Assembly: GCA_030762935.1 (NCBI GenBank)
Contig: CM060886.1
Span: forward strand, 30,110,509 to 30,174,508
Source: Hymenopus coronatus
Taxonomy: Eukaryota; Arthropoda; Insecta; Mantodea; Hymenopodidae
Reading direction: 5' to 3'
DNA length: 64,000 nt
This document shows positions 31,560 through 44,239 of the stretch, in pieces (within the stretch, counting starts at the first letter, position 1; the number at the start of each line of letters is the position of its first letter). The position numbers and the translations under genes are program-made. A model generated the notes under the pieces. That model was not told the DNA's origin and did not search any database. It worked only from the letters and a program-made list of their open reading frames with translations.

Positions 31560-33027
31560 CAGTGAACGAAACAGAAGTGGTAAACACAATTAATTCCATG
31601 AAGACTAAAACAAATAGCAGTCGAGAAGGTAGCTACTCAAGTTATGTTATCAACCAATATTAAGTATTCTAACTTAGTAAATAATAGCATTTTTAATTAT
31701 ATTTTCTCAATTGGTTGAAAAAAAAAAAAAAGTGAGACCTATATATAAAATGGGAAATAAGAAAACTGTAAATAATTATGAGCTATCTCACTCCTAACAG
31801 CCTATAGCAAGTACTAAAAAAGATAATATATAATAGGACAGTGAAGTTCTTAGATGAGCATAATGTAATTAGAGATAATCAGTTTGGTTTTAGAAAATTC
31901 CTCTCAACTGTAGACGTGATTATAGAATCTTTGAATGAAGTATACAAAAGTAAGGATGAGATAGAAATATTTTAGGAGTTTTTTAGACCTTTCTAAGGCT
32001 TTCGATATGGTAAATCTATTATTGATTAATTTAGAGAACTATGGAATAAGATGTGTAGTATTAAACCTTATAAGAATATACATAAATAGAGAAATATCTA
32101 CCAAAATATAACTTTAAATAAAAATACTTATGTAAATACCAAATCAAGTACTGATAAACTACAATCAATCAAGAGTACCTCAGGGTTCAATATTGAGACC
32201 ACTCCCTCTTATTCTGTATACAAATGACAACCTAAATTTTGAAAACGGCTGATAATTTCTTATGCAGATGACACTTCATCTTTAGCTTGGGATAGTGACA
32301 TTTCAGAACATATTAAAGAACCCAAAACATTGTGTATTCACTTTCTAAATATTTTATATAGTTTTATGCTAGTTAATGTCTCTAAAACTAGTGTTATGAG
32401 ATTTAAAAATAGAAACAAACAGTTACATGACATTAACTAACAGTTTTTTATACAAAATGTATTATTACAAGGAATAAACTAGGATCAGTTTTTAGCATGG
32501 GATGCACACATTATGAACATTTGTAACAAGCTAACCTTAAGCTGTTTTATTTTAATATGATTGGCAAATTAATTAAACACAGAAGTATTAATATATATAT
32601 ATATAAAAAATAGTATACTTCACTCAGATATCAATTATAGCTATGAATTGTGATGGGAGGAGTGGGAGTTCAACAAATAATATGGATAGAACTCTAAAAT
32701 TACAAAATACTCAGTGGGATAATGACAGTTTATTCTTTCCATATTTATAGAACAATTCCTCTAGTTAAGAAAAAACATTTTTTTTCAAATAGAAAAGTTA
32801 TATCACTGGAACCCAAGAAATTAACAAGATTATTTCAGAAACAGAGTAAATAGAATAATAAAAAAAATTGAGCGAAAAACAATCCACTTACTAAATGTAT
32901 AATCTTCTACAACAAATTGCTGCTAGCATCAAAGGTTCTAGAGGAATCAGCATTTAAAAAGGCTCTAAAAATTATTTTATAACAAATTGTATACTGTATG
33001 GAAGAATATATGTAAGAACACTATAAC

Positions 33028-33060
<33 letters not shown>
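31560..33060 (+). pseudogene. LINE reverse transcriptase relic
   Basis: Heavily decayed non-LTR RT. Blocks in order: EVVNTINSMKTKTNSS near 31576; VLKKIIYNRTVKFLDEHNVI near 31815; RDNQFGFRKFLSTVDVIIES near 31872; LDLSKAFDMVNLLLLINLEN near 31983 and YGIRCV; PQGSIL near 32175; and the catalytic SYADDTSSLAWDSDISEHI near 32258. A short thumb block (SKTSVMRFKNRNK) follows. Many stops and frameshifts are present. It ends with an (ATA)n tract at 33028-33059, a plausible LINE tail. The catalytic box keeps both Asp residues. It is antisense to Vps50. Confidence 0.78.
33028..33059. repeat. (ATA)n microsatellite
   Basis: About ten uninterrupted ATA/AAT units at the 3-prime side of the LINE RT relic. Confidence 0.95.
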
Positions 33061-34416
33061 TAATGTTAATCTACAATAAAACATTCAAGTATATTTTAAG
33101 CAGAATTCTTATGTTAACTTAATCCACTTAAATAACAAAACAAAGTCATTACATTTGTGAAATTTTTCTCTTAGTGTAGAAATTGTTGTAATGTAAATGT
33201 AATCTTAATTATTCATAGGTAGTGTAAATTAATAATTTTATTAGAATATATCAATTGTTGTAACATCATCAAACATATATTATTTGATATATTTTTGTAA
33301 ATATAAAATGATTAACAGGATCGATAAAGATTGAATGAATTGAATAAAATATAAGAGTTGAAAGATGACTTGGAGACATAGGACTTATACAAGAAAGCTA
33401 GCCAAAGAGTAAGGAATAGGAAGAGGAGTAGAGAAGAAAAAGATTATACTGCTGGTGCTGCAGATTTTGGAACAGGAATGTTTTAAAAGGTTGGTAGTAA
33501 GTAACATACAACTATTAAGTCACTTTACTGTTCACTTTTTAAATCTTTTAAGTTGTATATACCTTTTCTCCTGAAACTATTCAACCCAGAACACTGTAAT
33601 TTAAAATCTGTTTACTTATTATATTAAGAGGATTTGGCAGTTTTGTTTATCTTTCTGGTATCAATATTAATACTAATGATACAATTTTTAAAATTTGCAA
33701 AAATAAGTATACTTAACTACTAAAAAAAAATTCTAGATATATTTTTAAAGATATTTCTTTTAAAAATGTCATTTTGTTACTAAAGTGTAAATGTAAGAAG
33801 TTAAAATTTTACTTTTTCAGTTCTTGAGAAAATGTATGCTGAAAGTGACAAATTTAATATCCCCTTAAATCCCTGGGCCTGCTGACACATGTCTGGCCAA
33901 TTTCCATTATGACCAAAGTGAAACTAAATCAATATGAGAATATTAAGACTAAAGTGAAAAAATGATCAAAGGCCCATATTATAATTTTAGATTTCCTTTT
34001 ATTTAACTTATATTTCTGTTTAAGTTTTTGTTTGATTATGAATGCTTTGTTTTTGTTTTACTATTTTGGAACATTGTACTAGATCCCTTTAATCGCACAT
34101 GGGAAATGACTGAAATTAAATAGAAAGGTAGCTTAGTAAAGATAGTAAGAATGTAGGTATGCACTTGACTGAAGTCAGAAAGGAATGAATATGTTTAATA
34201 AAAAAAGTGCAATGCAAGTGTATGGGTTGTAAAAATAAAATGTTCAACATGATGACTATCTTGAGAACTGTGCACTCTTTTCTTCTTCTTCTTCTTCTTA
34301 TTATTATTATTATTATTGAATGTTTTAGATATTAAGAAAAATGTTACTATGAATTGGCAGGATAACAGCCTGATGATCTATAACCATATTCATTGTATTG
34401 TTACTTTACAAATATA
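33061..34416. other. Vps50 intron 3; nothing recognised except a microsatellite
   Basis: AT-rich and non-coding. A (TCT)n(TAT)n compound microsatellite lies at about 34277-34317. Confidence 0.5.
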
Positions 34417-35396
34417 AGGGTGGTATGATAAATTTTTAACTTTTACAAGAGGTCACATACAATCACAGGCTATTTGTTGGCACCAAAGCCAATACATCTG
34501 TTCTGTAATAAATCACAGAAATGTCACCTGTTTCTTAGAGCACTGTGTAAAAGCTCTAATTTTTTGTTGCTTCATAAAAAAATGGCGAAAATAAATCTTG
34601 TATTCTCATAAAATAATACTTTTTGCATGGTAATATGAAGGAAATTGAAGAAAAGGTGCAAATTAAAAAAGTTGAGGAATTATTATGGGAACTTTACTCC
34701 ATCACATGGCATGGTTCACAGAATTTTGATGTGACTGTTCGAGCATGACAGATACAAGTGCACAGGATGACTAGTTTAGTCATAACAAAAGATATTATGA
34801 AAAAAGTTCACAATATTGTGATGGAAATTTGATGAGTGAAGATACTAGACATCTCAAGTTAATGGATGCATAATATTCTGCATGAACATTTGGGTATGAA
34901 AGGGTTGTTAGCAAGATGGGTATTGCCAACTGTTCACAGATGACAAGTGGAATCATGGGGCCATTTCACAAGAATACTTGAACATGTTCCAGTGCAATCC
35001 AAAGAGTTTCTGTGGTGATATATCACAGTTGATGAAACCTGATTCCATTACTATCAACCTGAGATAAATACTAAAATCCAAATAGTGGATTTCCTTCAGT
35101 GAGCAGCATGCTCCAAAGCAAGCGAAAACTGTTTGTCAGCAGGAAAATTTATGGCTGCTGGCGTTGGAATTACCTAGGCACAGCAGTCATTCACTACCTG
35201 GAAAAGGATACTACAATTCTGGATCAATTTCATGAGAAATGTGAAGGAAAACACCCCATTTGGTGAACAAAAAGGTTCTCCTTCATTAGAATAATGCACC
35301 TGTACATATGCATGCCAAAATTTGTGGACCTGATCTATGAAATGCTAGCCCATCCACCATCTTTTTTAAAAAATCATGGACTTATCAAACCACCCT
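34417..35396 (+). mobile_element. mariner element with terminal inverted repeats, decayed
   Basis: The termini are AGGGTGGTATGATAAATTTTTA at 34417 and, read from the other side, AGGGTGGTTTGATAAGTCCATG ending at 35396. A TA precedes the left end. Inside are mariner transposase pieces in order: HNILHEHLGM near 34867, RWVLPT near 34916, ITVDET near 35026 (first catalytic region), AGKFMAAGVG near 35149, YLEKDTTILDQFHEK near 35200, HLNNAPVHMHAK near 35290 (second region, Asp replaced) and HPPS near 35354. At about 980 bp it is shorter than typical full-length mariners (around 1.3 kb). Multiple stops. It ends only 74 bp from Vps50 exon 3. Confidence 0.82.
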
Positions 35397-35469
35397 AATA
35401 AGTACATCATCAAAGTCCTTAATTTCTCTGACAATTTCTTGTTCTTCCCTGTACTCTCCATTTGCTTAC

Positions 35470-35606
35470 CTGGAAAACTCCTCACCAAAGGTATTTTGTT
35501 TTTGTAATATTAGTTGCAAAACTTGCTTTGAAACAACCAGCTGCTGCTGCCGTAGTTTCTGTAAATACCTGTCAATTTCATCACAGCAGATTATTTCCCC
35601 CAGTTT
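35470..35606 (-). CDS. Vps50: Vps50 (syndetin) coding exon 3
   Basis: 137 nt: 45 codons plus two bases, entering in phase 0 and leaving mid-codon (AG), with donor GTAAGC after 35470. It encodes KLGEIICCDEIDRYLQKLRQ, then QQLVVSKQVLQLILQKQN and TFGEEFS. The YLQKLRQQQ..VSKQV..LIL block aligns without gaps to the family's DKLKQQQ..VSKKV..LIL segment, a predicted coiled coil in the N-terminal Vps54_N-like region. The acceptor before 35606 is AATGTTACAG, with a poor pyrimidine tract. A mariner element ends 74 bp downstream in intron 3. Confidence 0.94.
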
Positions 35607-36549
35607 CTGTAACATTGTTTCATAAATGTTAAAACATTACCTCAATGAAATCCACATCAACTGAATCTGAAACATACTTCACTTGTTAATGACCTAGGAG
35701 TTTTATACTGATAGGGTAATAATGAGATAATCATTTATTATGTTTTGGATCAAACGCCCAAACAGATACCTAGAACAAGAAATATGAATGAATGCTAAAT
35801 TCACTATTTTAATGAGGTCTATTTTTTTTTTTTTTTTTTTTTCACTATAGTAAGAAAATGGTTTCAACAATCATAGTTGGTTATCTGCAAAAATACTTTA
35901 TACAGCTGAAGTAATTGCTGTAATGTATAATATCATTGAATAGCAATTTATACCTGAGTGTAAATATGCAATGTTTAAAGACAAACAAGATGCAATATTT
36001 GTTTATCAATCTTACAGCACCAAAGAGCATGCAAAATATATTCTTCGGTAGTAAACACTTGTAGAACATCTTTTGCATTTAGTTTCAATGATTAAGGAAA
36101 TTAAAAAAGTGTTTGCAATGAATTCTGGTTATAAAGTGGCCATCGATTATTTAAGTGATATGAGTTATATGCAAATTATGGTCCCCGATTATGAGCTTTG
36201 GTTACAGTAAGTTGTCTAGGTAAGATTTTTTTTCAATTTTCCTCTATCCACAGACAGACAACAAATGTTGTGTAATGGACTTTGAACTCACTTTTGCTCA
36301 TTTCATACACTTCATTCATTTACTCTTTAAAATATACAACTTAATTTCAGAAGGTTAAATCCTCCTCCACAAAAAATAAAAAGACCTAAGTAAATTAATA
36401 AATATAAAAACAAAATAAAACAATGGGGAAAATAAATGTTATTAAATTAGAGAAAACTATGAAAAGCTCAGGTGATAAGTATTTGTATTTTTACTTCAAC
36501 TGTTTGGCTATGTTAGGAATAGGGAGTGCTGTACTCCAAGAAAAAAAAT
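35607..36549. other. Vps50 intron 2, 3-prime end; nothing recognised
   Basis: AT-rich, with a T-tract of about 21 at 35822-35842. Short open frames only. Confidence 0.5.
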
Positions 36550-37400
36550 CTGATGTGTTCCATTCACATGACTCTCTACTTCTGTGTAAAAAATTATTGT
36601 TAATAAGCTTATTCGTCTATTTACTTCATGCTAATCAAGAAAAAATTAGCAGAAATAGTCTGATTACTTGCTTCCTTGTAAGTAGAAGTGAAAAATGGGA
36701 GTTTCATAGATTAAGGTGAAGTCAAAAGCTGGTTACTAGGTGACTGAAGTTCCTTTGTTTGTATGGACACGAGTTGACAAATTCCTGTATGAGAAAAGTA
36801 CAAGTCTTTTAAACCTGAAACCAAAAACAAGGAACATCTCAGAAACGATCAACTCCTCGAAAAAAATGTATATAACATAAATTGTGTGTTTTAATGTGCT
36901 CTACATTTTTTGTGGGGTAAGTTTTTGTCCATTTCTTATGGTTTAGCAGTTATGCAAAATTTTGTAAAACTCATCCTGAATGAAGTAGTCTTCAGAGGCT
37001 GTTCCCAGAAATTCAAGATATACATATTATTTGTCAAATAAATAGATTTAATACACAATATTTTAACCAAAATTTTTGAGAAAATCAAATTTTTTTTAAA
37101 AAAAGCTCCATGTAAAGGGTAGTTGGGGGTGAGGGGATTTTCTTGAAAATCTTCATGTTGCATCCTTGGAAGATACCAAACTTAAATACCAAGTTTGGTA
37201 TTTAACGGTCTTATCGTTTTTGAGCTATGCTGTCTACAGACACACACACACACACAGACCTTTTTCCAAAAATGCTTTTTTTTTTGGATTCAGGGAGACC
37301 CAAAACAAGTATTTCCGGTGAAATCTCTGTATCAAATTTTTGGGTGCATTACAATACCTTCTCTATACACTATGTACATATTACATGTAGAGAAAGTAAA
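36550..37400 (+). repeat. Interspersed repeat family R, copy D
   Basis: About 850 bp, starting CTGATGTGTTCCATTCACAT and ending ACATGTAGAGAAAGTAAA. The complete landmark order of the family is visible, including GGTTACTAGGTGACTGAAGT, the (CA)n segment at 37238-37256 and the terminal hairpin. Confidence 0.85.
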
Positions 37401-38279
37401 GATGAGAGAAGAAGTAAGATACAGAATAGTTGAAAAAGTGAAAAGTTAGAAAACATTTCAGTACCTTCCAAGGGACACAAAAAAGATTTTCACAAAATTT
37501 CTCACTCTAAATTATCCTTTACATTGAAAATCAGCATTTTTTAATTTTCCAAAAACATTTAAAACAATTTTGATTACAATAGTAGGAGTTTAACTTATTA
37601 ACTTATATTTTCTGTGATCAGCATGTGAAGATACCTTAATTCAAATTGAGTTTTGTATAGTTAGAAAACTTAAGTTACAAACATTCACTTCAGAAGAATG
37701 TTAAGCTCATTAAAGTATGATTCATAATATCGGTTGTTTTCAAAATATTTGATGCTGAATGATCATATACATTTTCCCAATAAGTTCATCAGCTCATGGA
37801 AAATGCTTGAAAGCCTGTGATTGTTTTTTTTTTTTTTTTCTGGTTATTACAATCATGGAGGGGTGATTAATTCCTCTATGATGACAATTTGTAAATGTAT
37901 TACTTTTCTTCTGACAAATATTTTGATTTTGTTCTCCACAATAAGTACCTACCAAATGAATGAGTATATTTTTTCTTCATCAAATATACATTTATAGAAC
38001 CTTATAACACAATTCAGAATAACTACATCAATCAAAGCTATGGAAATGAAATAAAATGTATTCTCTATCCAGCTACATATGGAATTTGGATTAAGTACTT
38101 AAAGATACATTTAGCTGCCAGACTTAAGCTACCTGCAAAATTAGAGATGCCAATATGTTACAACTGTACCAACATAAAATCAATTACTCAATTTGGAAAA
38201 CATTAATGATTGCTCACTCCCTGCATAAATATTACACTTGTGAATTAATCTCAATTATCATAGTTTTCTTCACTTCTAT
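37401..38279. other. Vps50 intron 2; nothing recognised
   Basis: AT-rich, with a T-tract near 37824-37840. The last part may be LINE 3-prime UTR. Confidence 0.45.
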
Positions 38280-41200
38280 ATGTCGATCAGTTGCAGGACA
38301 TTATGTACAAATAAATAGTTGATTGCTAATGCTCAGCATATTGGAGTTCTTCCATTTGCCGTCTTGCTTCCCAGTAGCGCAATGAGAGATGCAGCTGTTA
38401 AATTTTGACACTTCATTAAATGTGTCATATTCATTGTAGAATCCTCTTCTCTACAAAGTATATAATTTGGTTTGGAAGGATGTTTATGAAGATGGGCAGC
38501 CAAACAATCATGTCCTGTATGTAATCAAAATAGAGCAACAGCTCTAGACATTCTGGAGTTATTGTTATTTTGTTAAACAAGGTTTTCCATTGTTTACTTA
38601 TACTCTCTTCATTTACACTATCATATGTTCTTTTTGTTGGATGATGTTCTGTATTGTTAGTTTTGACGAGTAAAACAATAAAGATGAGTTTTTAATTTGG
38701 TGGATCGTTGTGTCTTTTTTGTTAAGGCATCTGCCATTTCATTACCAAGCATTCCTCAGCATGAGGGAATCTGCTGTAAAATAATCGATTTATGAAGAGA
38801 TTGTAAGTGTTTAATACTCTGATAGATTTCAGATACTCTTTTGCTGTATGTACACTGGTACAAATGGCTTGTAATGCAGATTTTGAATCACTAAAGCTGT
38901 TTTAATGTAGAATTGATTGCCTCAACTTCATCATCAAAAAGGGTGATATGTAAGAGCAAAATAATTTGCTGTATAATCCAGCACCTGCTGCATCATTAAA
39001 ATTATGTCCAATTTTAGACCCATCAGTATAAATATGTATCCACTCATTTTCTGGAAATTTTGTGTAGATAGTTTCTAAGGCAACTTGTTTGCTAATTTGT
39101 TTCATTAATTCTAAGTTAAAATCAATTTTAATTCTATTGATAGGATAAGGCAGAGGAGATAACTTTTCTATATTATAAATATTCAATGATACACTATATT
39201 GATTTTCTAGAGCTTGTAATTTTCTGTATAAAACTTCGTTGGGTTTTTAAGTTTCTAGGCGTACCTGAAATATTTCTCCAGTAGTCTATATTAGGTAGTC
39301 TTTTCAAGTTTTCATATAAGACAAGACTATGTTGAATTCCGTCTGCCTGTAATAATATGTTGTGTGTAAATCCTTGCAGAACTGATATGGGACTAGATGA
39401 AACAGCACCTCTAATAATGTGTAATGCTTGATTTTGAACTTTCTCTACTGTATCTAAGTTTGATTTGTTTGTTATAATAATTGTATCATTAATATACTGG
39501 AGCATTGTTTGAAGTGGACTTTAAATATAGTATTCAATACTTCTCTAGAACATCCCTATTTACTTCCAGCTATCTTTTCAAAATGGAAAGTCTTCTGCTG
39601 GCTTTCTTTATTGCTGTCAATATATGGTATTTCCATGTTAGCTTGTTGTCAAATGTTACCCCTAAATATTTATAAGCTTCTGTTCGGGTGATTGGAACCT
39701 TGTCCAACATAAGTGAGACTGTTGGTGTCTTATGAGATAGAGAGAATATTTGATAGTTTGTTTTCTCTGGGTTAACTTGCATATCATTTTCTTTACTCCA
39801 GCTAGACAGTTTACAAAGTGCATCATTCATTTGTGAGGTGAGTTGGTGGCAATATAACATTTTCGGTGAAGTCCAACAAGGGCACAGTTGATATTGTGTG
39901 ATTCTCTTAATTTTTTTGATACGCCATCTATCATCAGGTTGAAGAGGATAGTGCTAGAGACAGAACCTTAAGGAAGATTTGTCTTTGACTATTTGAATTT
40001 TGATATTGTTTCTCTGTATCTAGTAGCAGGAAAGTGTTGAATTCAAAAAATTATAAAACAAATGCAGCATGTTGTTTATGCCTTTTTATGCATTTTATCT
40101 AATAACATTATTCAACAGACTGAATCATAAGCACTTTTGATATCTACAAAGACAGCTAATACTGTCCCCTGTTTATCTACACTATCTTTGATTTCTTGAC
40201 TGAGTTTAATTGTTTGTTGAGCTGTTGATTGATACTGTCTGAAGCCTGCCTGCACTGGAGTAAGTATATTTTGGTTTTCAAGAAACCAAGTCCAGTGCAG
40301 ATCATCTTTTCCATAAGCTTGGCAAGGATACTAGTCAAGGAAATAGGTCTGTAATTTTGGATATTTTCTGCTCATTTATTTTGTTTCAGGATGGGAATTA
40401 TAGATTTCTTCCACACTGATAGAACTGACGTATACCAAATTAAATTGAATAATTGTAGACAAATACTGCAACATTTGTTACCTAAATGTTTGATCATTTT
40501 ACCTATATTTGATCAGGGTCTGGACTTTTATTACTTCTCATTGCATTGTTAAGTTCCTGGATGTTGAAATCTTGTGTGAAGACATTATGAGGATCTAGAC
40601 AATGTAACTTTTTTTTATCTGTTTTTCATTGTTTTTTCTTTATTTTTCATGTTTTTATAGCCGCAAGTACTTAGTGTAGGATTCTGTAAAAGAATTTGCA
40701 ATTTGTTTATCATTTGTTACAACTTTGTTAATTTTAATTGGTTGTTTCTTGTTGGGATTACGCTTGTTGTTTAGCACATTGATAAAGTTATGGACTTTTT
40801 TATTATCTTTTCTATGATCTAGTTTTTTTTAAAGAAATTTTGAGAAGACTGTTTTCTTGGAAAGAATGACTTCTTTTTTAAGTTCTTCTGCTAGTTTTCT
40901 CCAAAGCTATATCTTGGTGATGGTGTATTTGTTCAGCTTGTGATCTAGCTTCATCTCTGTCTTTCTTTAATTTGGAGAGTTTTTCTATCCAAAAAGGTTC
41001 ATAATGTTTTATTTTTCCTCTAGGTATGCATTTTTTTGCACATTCCAAAATAATGCTACAATTTCTTTAGAAGAATATCATTTGATAATGCAATATCTAC
41101 TACAAATCTTGAAAAAAAGGTATTCTAACGTGTTGGAACGTCTCCCACTTAGCCTTTTTGTAATTCCAAGAGCATTTATTGCTAGTATTTATTTTTATCA

Positions 41201-41325
41201 ATGTCAATAGCTGTAATGATTATTCTGTGTCCACATCCCAGGTTCTCTTTAATTTTTCTTAATGTTGTAGTTATAATATCAGAAGAGATGTCTGGATGAG
41301 ATATTGATCTGTTATAATGTAAAAA
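38280..41325 (-). pseudogene. LINE with endonuclease, RT and RNase H (Jockey/I/R1-type), decayed
   Basis: Read on the minus strand from about 41325. Endonuclease C-terminus RSISHPDISS...CGHRIIITAI (usual GSDH). Linker NYKKAKWETF and KKDRDEARSQAEQ. RT blocks: NILTPVQAGFRQYQSTAQQT near 40280, AVFVDIKSAYDSV near 40160, and QGSVSSTILFNLMIDGVSKK near 39965. The thumb is open at 39860-39570: QVNPEKTNYQIFSL then EAYKYLGVTFDNKLTWKYHI. RNase H follows at about 39050-38800: HIYTDGSKIGHNFNDAAGAG, then FSDSKSALQAI. The final E..GNE-type block is present as AEECLVMKWQMP. The F/YADD box was not found. It lies in sense orientation in Vps50 intron 2. Many stops. Confidence 0.82.
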
Positions 41326-41830
41326 AGATTGGAATACCTAATTTATCACAATAAATTATGTACAAACAAATGAAGTAGGTGAAACTTCAAGTGTGCAGCA
41401 TATTTTTTACCATGTTCGGCCTCATCAAATCTGGCTACAGAATTATTAGCCATTGATGCAGCACTACAATACATAACACTGTCTGATACTACTGCAATGT
41501 GCATACTTACAGACTCTTTGATAGCCATATATAGCACTAGATAATATTTTCTAACTTCATATTATCATAATATTGCCCCAATACAAACCTATTGTAATGT
41601 AGAGATACAAGATTCTAGTGGATACCTACTCATTGTGGTTTTGTGGGTAATGAAATAGTTGATGAAATTGCTAAAATGGGTGTGATTCTACACCCCAAAC
41701 CATTAATAATGGTATCTCTCCAAAAAGTAATAGTCATAATTTACAATTCAATTACAAACTGATGGATCAATAGGTGGCTGGACAAACTCTACATCACCTG
41801 TTAGAAAAACCAAATAGTCAGAGCTATTCT
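41326..41830 (+). pseudogene. LINE RNase H fragment, opposite strand
   Basis: Plus strand: NLATELLAIDAALQYITLSD at about 41430, then TTAMCILTDSLIAIYST; after a frameshift WIPTHCGFVGNEIVDEIAKM at about 41623-41680. The E/D catalytic blocks and the IP.HCG..GNE..DE.AK signature identify an RNase H of a Jockey/I-type LINE. It is a different copy from the minus-strand element on its left and faces away from it. A minus-strand open frame at 41346-41537 is the shadow of this domain. Confidence 0.75.
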
Positions 41831-43544
41831 GTGACATTTTGTTCTGGTTAACAAATTGTTAAAGTCATTAAACAATTGTTACCTACTATTTAGTACTCTG
41901 TAACTTCCTAAAAAACATTTTGTGAAGAATAAAAAATGTGTTTGTTGAACACTACAAATGCTGAAACCCTGCTTGTAACACATTTGTTACAGAATAGCAG
42001 AGACACAATTTTAATATTGCTGCAAGAGAAAATTCATGTAAAAAAAAAACATTAAAACTATTAAATGTTTATGCACTGTAGCATAAAATATAAATGTTAT
42101 GGATTACACTTAGGTAGGCAATGTTCTGTGTGATAGGTTTGGTTAATGATGCTTCCAATACAGTTTTTACGATATAATTTTAATAGCAAAATAAATGTTG
42201 TGAAATCTCGTATCTAATAAAAGCTAATAGTTGTTAATTTAAGAAGTTCAGTTTCAAACAGAAATTAATATTGTGTTAATTTTCATTGTTCATGAATATA
42301 TTTGCATCAGAATCATTTTAAGAGAATTTATCACTTATTAAAATAAGCAGCTAGCAGAAAGCACTTAACCAGCTTCTCATAACCATAGAAAATGGAATAC
42401 ACCAGCAAGAGCATTACAGAAAGTAGTCAGTTTAGTTTTAAAGTGAATTAATGATTTTAATTTATAACTAATAAATTTGATATGAAAAATAATCTGAAAG
42501 TAGTATTAAGAGCAACATTTCACCAGATATTAGAACAAATGAAGCTAACCTTTCTTTTCCCTATGATCTTCCGCTTAACAAATACTTAAACAATAGGAAT
42601 AATTATGAAATAAAATTATGACTCATATTCAAAGATTAAGATGCAATAAAATTTTATACAGAATTAAACTAAAACTAAATATACAATGAAAAGGTAAGTA
42701 CTTAGTTAAATAAGCTCAATTGTACACATTAAAGCTTCAGAAAAATCTGAATAATGAAGTATTAAATTCAAAAAGTACTATTAAAAGCAAAAGCCATAAA
42801 GAAAATTAAGCAATAATTATGGATTGATAAAAATCAGATAAACATATATGAAAATATAAAAATCTAACTCTTTGCTGATTTACTTTGGCATCTTCTCCTA
42901 ACCTAAAATTGAATCCCATTTTACAGGACCACTGTCACAGTTGTTCTGTGAGTTTTCCCCATAACACATTTAATTCTTTAGGATCGCTTACTGTCTAAGC
43001 AATAGTGCAAATTTAAAAACATCCAAATGATTATATTTTTTGTGCAAAATCTTTACATTACACTATCTCTCCATCTTGACAAGAAAAAGTAAACAATATT
43101 GGTTGACTGTATACTGATATTGTTGACTGTGAGAAAGCATGACATTATCGCAAAGCACATAAATTTTCAATTACTCACTCCAGTTGCTGAACAAATCATG
43201 AAGAAACAAACATCTTGAATTAGCACATAAAAAAATTAATACACCTCTAATTAATATTCTTAAAAAAAGGACAGTAAAAAAAGCAATTCCTCATCATATT
43301 CCTGTTATTACTTCTGCTGTATGACATCTTTGATAAGTACTTTCTTGTACAATATCTCGCCATTATGCAGTAACAAACAACTTATAGAATGCAAACTAGA
43401 GGAATCTTTGTTAAAGAGCAATTCTTTCTTTTACAAGTCTAGCAAATAATTGTAGCAGCCTTATTAGCAATGACGTTACACAATAACCCTGAATATAAAG
43501 CAGATATACAATAATATTCCCAGATACATACAAACAATTGCATC
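41831..43544. other. Vps50 intron 2; nothing recognised
   Basis: About 1.7 kb of very AT-rich sequence without open frames of note. If 41326-41830 and 43545-43815 belong to one LINE, this is an insertion or decayed linker between them. Confidence 0.4.
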
Positions 43545-43815
43545 AAGAGCAGAACAGAGCAAACAGTTACTCGTACCAATCTCATTTAACAGATTCACCT
43601 TATAAGTTTTCTTTGTACCATGGAAGATGATACCCTAGAACACATCTGATTAACTTACGGCTGTAAACAAAAAAAGGAGTCAAACTTCTTAATTCTATTT
43701 CTTCAAATTGAGACTGCACTTCATTTTACTTTAAATTCTCCAAAATTGTGGAAGGGAACCAAAGCAGCTTATAAAGAATATTTAAGACTGTGTGTAACAG
43801 TAATACAGTATAAAT
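43545..43815 (+). pseudogene. LINE C-terminal (post-RNase H) fragment
   Basis: Plus strand across frames: SHLTDSPYKFSLYHGR near 43585, then EDDTLEHI and LTYGCKQKKESNFLILFLQI, then LNSPKLWKGTKAAYKEYLRL to about 43790. The DSP.C.LC...EDT.EHILL.C pattern with a following LINE tail is typical of Jockey/I/R1-type elements. It could be the distal part of the RNase H fragment at 41326-41830. Cys residues of the motif are partly lost. Confidence 0.6.
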
Positions 43816-44239
43816 TAATTATACTGCACTTGTGTTGAAACTGATGTTGGATACAAATATTGAAGAATGAATAACACAATTAGAAATCTAGCATAACAAA
43901 ACTTTGGTTCTCCTATACCTTAATCTCTTGTTACATTGTGAATAAAGCTACTATAATAAATCTCAACAATCCAAATCATTACACTTTTCTTGTTCATTTC
44001 TTAAGCTCCCTAGTCTTCCTAAAAATATGCATATTGTATTAATTTTCTCTTAGATTTTAATCGCTTCAATGTCATCCTGTAGATTCCAATTTTCATCCTG
44101 TTTACTATCCATCTATCTTTTGACCATTTCATATAACAAGAGAGCCAAAAAAGTATGATTCGCCTGTGCCCTCAGCGCTTGTTGCTGTCAGCCATTACAA
44201 TAGAGAGTCTTACATGAAACCATGCATTTTTAAAACTAC
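43816..44239. other. Vps50 intron 2; possible Tc1/mariner terminus
   Basis: AGAGAGCCAAAAAAGTATGATTC near 44140 may be the 3-prime end of the transposon that follows on the minus strand. No pairing terminus was found on the other side. The rest is unrecognised. Confidence 0.35.

Noticed and set aside
41346..41537. 63-codon minus-strand ORF
   Set aside because: It is the antisense shadow of the plus-strand LINE RNase H domain (ELLAIDAALQ, ILTDSLIAI).
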